Below are positions 61,447-64,000 of a stretch of 64,000 bases of DNA, in pieces. The position numbers and the translations under genes are program-made. Origin of the DNA: an uncultured Eubacteriales bacterium (GTDB taxonomy: Bacteria > Bacillota > Clostridia > Christensenellales > Borkfalkiaceae); contig CAJLRM010000003.1 in the NCBI GenBank assembly GCA_905209085.1, forward strand, positions 310,001 through 374,000, read 5' to 3'. The notes under the pieces are model-generated. The model was not told the origin of the DNA. It saw nothing but the letters and a program-made list of their open reading frames with translations, and searched no databases. The number at the start of each line of letters is the position of its first letter. The first letter of the stretch is position 1.

Positions 61447-62073
61447 ATGGCAACATACAGAGAAGCAAAATGCAAACTTTGCAGAAGGGAAGGCGCAAAG
61501 CTCTTCCTCAAAGGCGATAAATGCTATATGGAGAAATGCCCGTTCAATAAGCGTCCGGTGGCTCCCGGTCAGCACGGTGCGGGCAGGAAGAAGGTTTCGG
61601 AATACGGCTTGCAGCTTCGTGAGAAGCAGAAGACGAAGCGTATCTACGGCGTTCAGGAAGGTCAGTTTCATAAATATTACGAAATGGCGGACAGAATGAA
61701 GGGAGTCACGGGCGAAAATATGCTCTCCCTCCTCGAAAGACGTCTTGACAACGTAGTTTTCAGAATGGGCATCGCCCCTTCGAGGACGCAGGCTCGCCAG
61801 CTCGTCAATCACGCGCATCTTTCGGTGAACGGCAAGACGGTCACCATTCCGTCCTATATCGTAAAGGCGGGCGACGTAGTCGTGGTGAAAGAGAACAGAA
61901 AGGGCAATAAGTATTTTACGGCACTCAAAGAAACGAAGGCAAGCGGAAATCTGCCTAAATGGGTTGAGTTCGACAGAGAAAAAATGGAAGGAAAGGTATT
62001 GGCACTCCCGACGAGAGAGGATATCGACAGCCAGATTGCGGAGCATATGATTGTCGAGTTGTACTCCAAATAA
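61447..62073 (+). CDS. rpsD: 30S ribosomal protein S4, zinc type
   Basis: The 208-residue S4, with zinc Cys9, Cys12, Cys26 and Cys31 in the N-terminus and an S4 domain (RLDNVVFRMGIAPSR). In other bacteria S4 regulates the alpha operon through its leader. Confidence 0.97.
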   Translation: MATYREAKCKLCRREGAKLFLKGDKCYMEKCPFNKRPVAPGQHGAGRKKVSEYGLQLREKQKTKRIYGVQEGQFHKYYEMADRMKGVTGENMLSLLERRLDNVVFRMGIAPSRTQARQLVNHAHLSVNGKTVTIPSYIVKAGDVVVVKENRKGNKYFTALKETKASGNLPKWVEFDREKMEGKVLALPTREDIDSQIAEHMIVELYSK

Positions 62074-62098
62074 TTGAAAAGTATAAGGAGGTAGCATA

Positions 62099-63049
62099 AT
62101 GATCGAAATGGATATGCCCAAACTCGAAGTCCTCGAAAACGACGACTTTTATGCGAAAGTCGTCTGCGAGCCCTTGGAGAAAGGTTTCGGTCTTACCATA
62201 GGAAACTGCCTTAGAAGAATATTGCTTTCCGCTCTGCCGGGTGCGGCCGTGGAAGGGATAAAGTTTTTGGACGGCAGCGTGAAGCATGAGTTTTCCGCGG
62301 TCGCAGGCATCAAAGAGGACGTGACGGAGATCATCCTCAATTTGAAGGCGCTTGCAATCAAGACGAAAGTCATCGATAAGGATTACGAAAAGATTTTGCA
62401 CATCTATAAGGAAGGCCCCGCGGTATTGACGGGAGAAGACCTCAACGTAGATGCGGAGATCGAGATCATCAATAAAGATCAGTATATCTGCACGATCGAC
62501 GAAGGCGGCAAATTCGATGTGGAACTGACCGTCGGCAGAGGCAGAGGCTACAAGCCCGCCAAAGAGAACAAACAACCCGTAATCGACTATATCGCAATCG
62601 ATTCTATCTATACGCCCGTTCAGAAAGTCAATTATACGGTGGAGCCCACGCGTGTGGGGCAGGCCGTAGACTATGACAAGCTGGCCTTGGAAGTTTGGAC
62701 AGACGGCACTTTTTCGGGCAAGGAAATCATTTCGCTTGCCGCGAAGATCATGCAGGATCACATCAATCTGTTCGTGAATCTTTCCGATACGATCAAGGGC
62801 ATGGATATTCTTGTCAAGACGGAGGACGATAAACAGCAGCAGGTTCTCAAAATGGCAATCGAAGAGATGGATTTGTCCGTCCGTTCGTATAACTGCTTAA
62901 AGAGAGCGAATATTCACACGGTAGAAGACTTGACCAAGAAGACGGAAGACGATATGTTGAAGGTAAGAAACCTCGGCAGAAAATCTCTGGACGAAGTCAT
63001 CCAGAAATTGGAGTCTTACGGTCTTTCATTAAATAAACAGGAGGATTAA
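62099..63049 (+). CDS. rpoA: RNA polymerase alpha subunit
   Basis: The 316-residue alpha subunit. The N-terminal dimerisation domain has FGLTIGNCLRRILLSALPG; the C-terminal domain (RSYNCLKRANIHTVEDL, LGRKSLDEVIQKL) contacts DNA and activators. Starts at ATG 62099 with AAGGAGG upstream. Confidence 0.98.
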   Translation: MIEMDMPKLEVLENDDFYAKVVCEPLEKGFGLTIGNCLRRILLSALPGAAVEGIKFLDGSVKHEFSAVAGIKEDVTEIILNLKALAIKTKVIDKDYEKILHIYKEGPAVLTGEDLNVDAEIEIINKDQYICTIDEGGKFDVELTVGRGRGYKPAKENKQPVIDYIAIDSIYTPVQKVNYTVEPTRVGQAVDYDKLALEVWTDGTFSGKEIISLAAKIMQDHINLFVNLSDTIKGMDILVKTEDDKQQQVLKMAIEEMDLSVRSYNCLKRANIHTVEDLTKKTEDDMLKVRNLGRKSLDEVIQKLESYGLSLNKQED

Positions 63050-63053
63050 AATT

Positions 63054-63560
63054 ATGCCCGGCAAATTGGGAAGAACTTCCAAAGAAAGAAATGCCCTTTT
63101 GAGAAATCAGGCATCCCAGCTCCTTTGGTACGGCAGAATCGAAACGACCGCCGCAAAAGCGAAAGAGCTTAAATCTTACGTTGAAAAATTAATTACGAAA
63201 GCCGTCAATACTTACGACGACAATATCGAGTTCGAAGTCACCACGACGGATAAGAAGGGCAAGGAGATCAAGGCGACCAATATCAAAGACGGCCCCAAGA
63301 AGCTTGCCGCGCGCCGCGCCATCATGGCGAAGACCTATGACTTGCAGGAGATCAAGGGCTTCGACGAAAAGAAGAGCTCTTATAAGGCGAGAACGAAGGA
63401 TGTCCAGCATCCTTTGATGGACAAACTCTTCAACGAAATCGCGCCCAAGTACGCGGCGAGAAAGGAAGAAACGCAGCAGGGGGGCGGCTATACGAGAATT
63501 TATCTCCTCGGCGCCCGCCGCGGCGACGGTGCGGAAACCGCCGTCATCGAATTGGTCTAA
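63054..63560 (+). CDS. rplQ: 50S ribosomal protein L17
   Basis: The 168-residue L17, longer than the usual 115-130 because of a charged insert around residues 60-110. LGRTSKERNALLRNQASQL and GGGYTRIYLLGARRGDGAET are conserved. Starts 4 nt after rpoA. Confidence 0.96.
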   Translation: MPGKLGRTSKERNALLRNQASQLLWYGRIETTAAKAKELKSYVEKLITKAVNTYDDNIEFEVTTTDKKGKEIKATNIKDGPKKLAARRAIMAKTYDLQEIKGFDEKKSSYKARTKDVQHPLMDKLFNEIAPKYAARKEETQQGGGYTRIYLLGARRGDGAETAVIELV

Positions 63561-64000
63561 GACGAGATCAAACGCTATAACAGAAACGAAAGTATGCGCT
63601 CGCACAAATATGTTCGCGTTCGATTCAAACATTGCGTAAAGCGATAACAGGATAGAAGCGAAGACGCGGAAAAGAGATTCGTCGATCGGCATTTTCGCGG
63701 TCTGTGCGAACATAATGTCGGCGGTGTCGTTTTAGAAGCGAAAAGAGGCGTTTTCGTAAATATCTTTTCGCCCCGTTCGATTCAAAGCCGTGCTTTGTTA
63801 TAGTAAAAACGAAAATGCAACAGTGCAAGGCGCCTGCCGTTTTCGTTCCCCGATTCAAAAATAACATCCATTATGTTATTATAACAAAACCCGTCTATGG
63901 CGCAAGGCCGCAGGCGGGTTTTGCTTATCGGCAGTCTTTTTGCGAAAGGGAAGCGGCGCGCGGATAAAAAACACACCCGATAAATTTTGATGCCGGGCAA
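63561..64000. other. Terminal spacer with a terminator-like hairpin
   Basis: No convincing gene. The motif CGTTCGATTCAAA occurs near 63618 and again near 63775. ATAACAT / ATGTTAT form a palindrome at 63861-63879. AAAACCCG / CGGGTTTT (63886-63922) may be a terminator in either direction. Short minus-strand frames here are not supported. Confidence 0.5.
63886..63922 (+). terminator. Possible terminator after the ribosomal operon
   Basis: AAAACCCG / CGGGTTTT with a 21-nt GC-rich loop that can fold further, followed by GCTTAT. The T-run belongs to the stem, so confidence is moderate. Confidence 0.5.

Noticed and set aside
1..64000. CRISPR array, prophage or complete insertion sequence
   Set aside because: No regularly spaced repeat-spacer pattern, integrase, transposase or phage structural gene is seen.

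Overview
The window is chromosomal DNA of a Gram-positive, low-to-medium GC Firmicute (Bacillota), most likely an uncultured gut-type member of the Clostridia. This rests on the S10-spc-alpha ribosomal gene order with adk-map-infA-rpmJ between secY and rpsM, the zinc forms of S14 and S4 and a zinc-lid adenylate kinase, strong AAGGAG ribosome-binding sites, many TTGACA-17-TATAAT promoters, lipoproteins rather than outer-membrane proteins, and binding-protein/permease sugar importers without SusC/D genes. The genus is inference only.

Layout. 1-700: an AT-rich patch with a tandem-HTH regulator and a small HTH protein. 836-2849: a promoter with a structured leader, an RlmI-like RNA methyltransferase and an RluA-type pseudouridine synthase. 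2897-5504: a large secreted, membrane-anchored surface protein. 5505-6150: a purine-rich spacer with an 18-bp tandem repeat. 6153-14894: a three-gene operon with its own consensus promoter. It encodes a solute-binding lipoprotein fused to a 5'-nucleotidase C-terminal domain, a BspA-type leucine-rich-repeat lipoprotein, and a GGDEF-sensor-GGDEF-EAL membrane protein. I consider this the best candidate for an undescribed system.

14970-21278: a sugar catabolic cluster with a PocR/AraC regulator, FGGY kinase, short leader ORF, fucose/arabinose-type isomerase, class II aldolase and DUF4432 epimerase-like protein. 21683-39007: a glycan-use locus. It holds a GH43 exo-beta-1,3-galactanase-like enzyme divergent from an SGNH esterase across two LacI-type operators, two propeller-plus-CBM9 lipoproteins, a CBM9/FN3 surface protein, a LacI regulator, a GH36-like enzyme, an Ig-like membrane protein, two ABC sugar permeases, a solute-binding lipoprotein and a sugar O-acetyltransferase. 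No ATPase subunit is present, so a shared MsmX-type ATPase elsewhere is inferred. The enzymes fit an arabinogalactan-like glycan.

39102-46947: small housekeeping and accessory genes: a P-loop kinase, an AT-rich island (two small zinc-ribbon proteins divergent from a tandem-HTH regulator across repeated operators, plus a small XRE protein), tRNA-Arg(ACG), a DUF1858 protein, a sirtuin, an XRE regulator with a companion, a small membrane protein and an M48 metalloprotease. 47321-63560: the ribosomal superoperon from rpsJ to rplQ, with attenuator-like leaders before rpsJ and rpsM. 63561-64000: no recognisable gene, with a terminator-like hairpin.

Several long spacers (5510-5900, 17440-17640, 21280-21660, 30310-30790, 46940-47300) are strongly purine-biased on the + strand and give spurious open frames.
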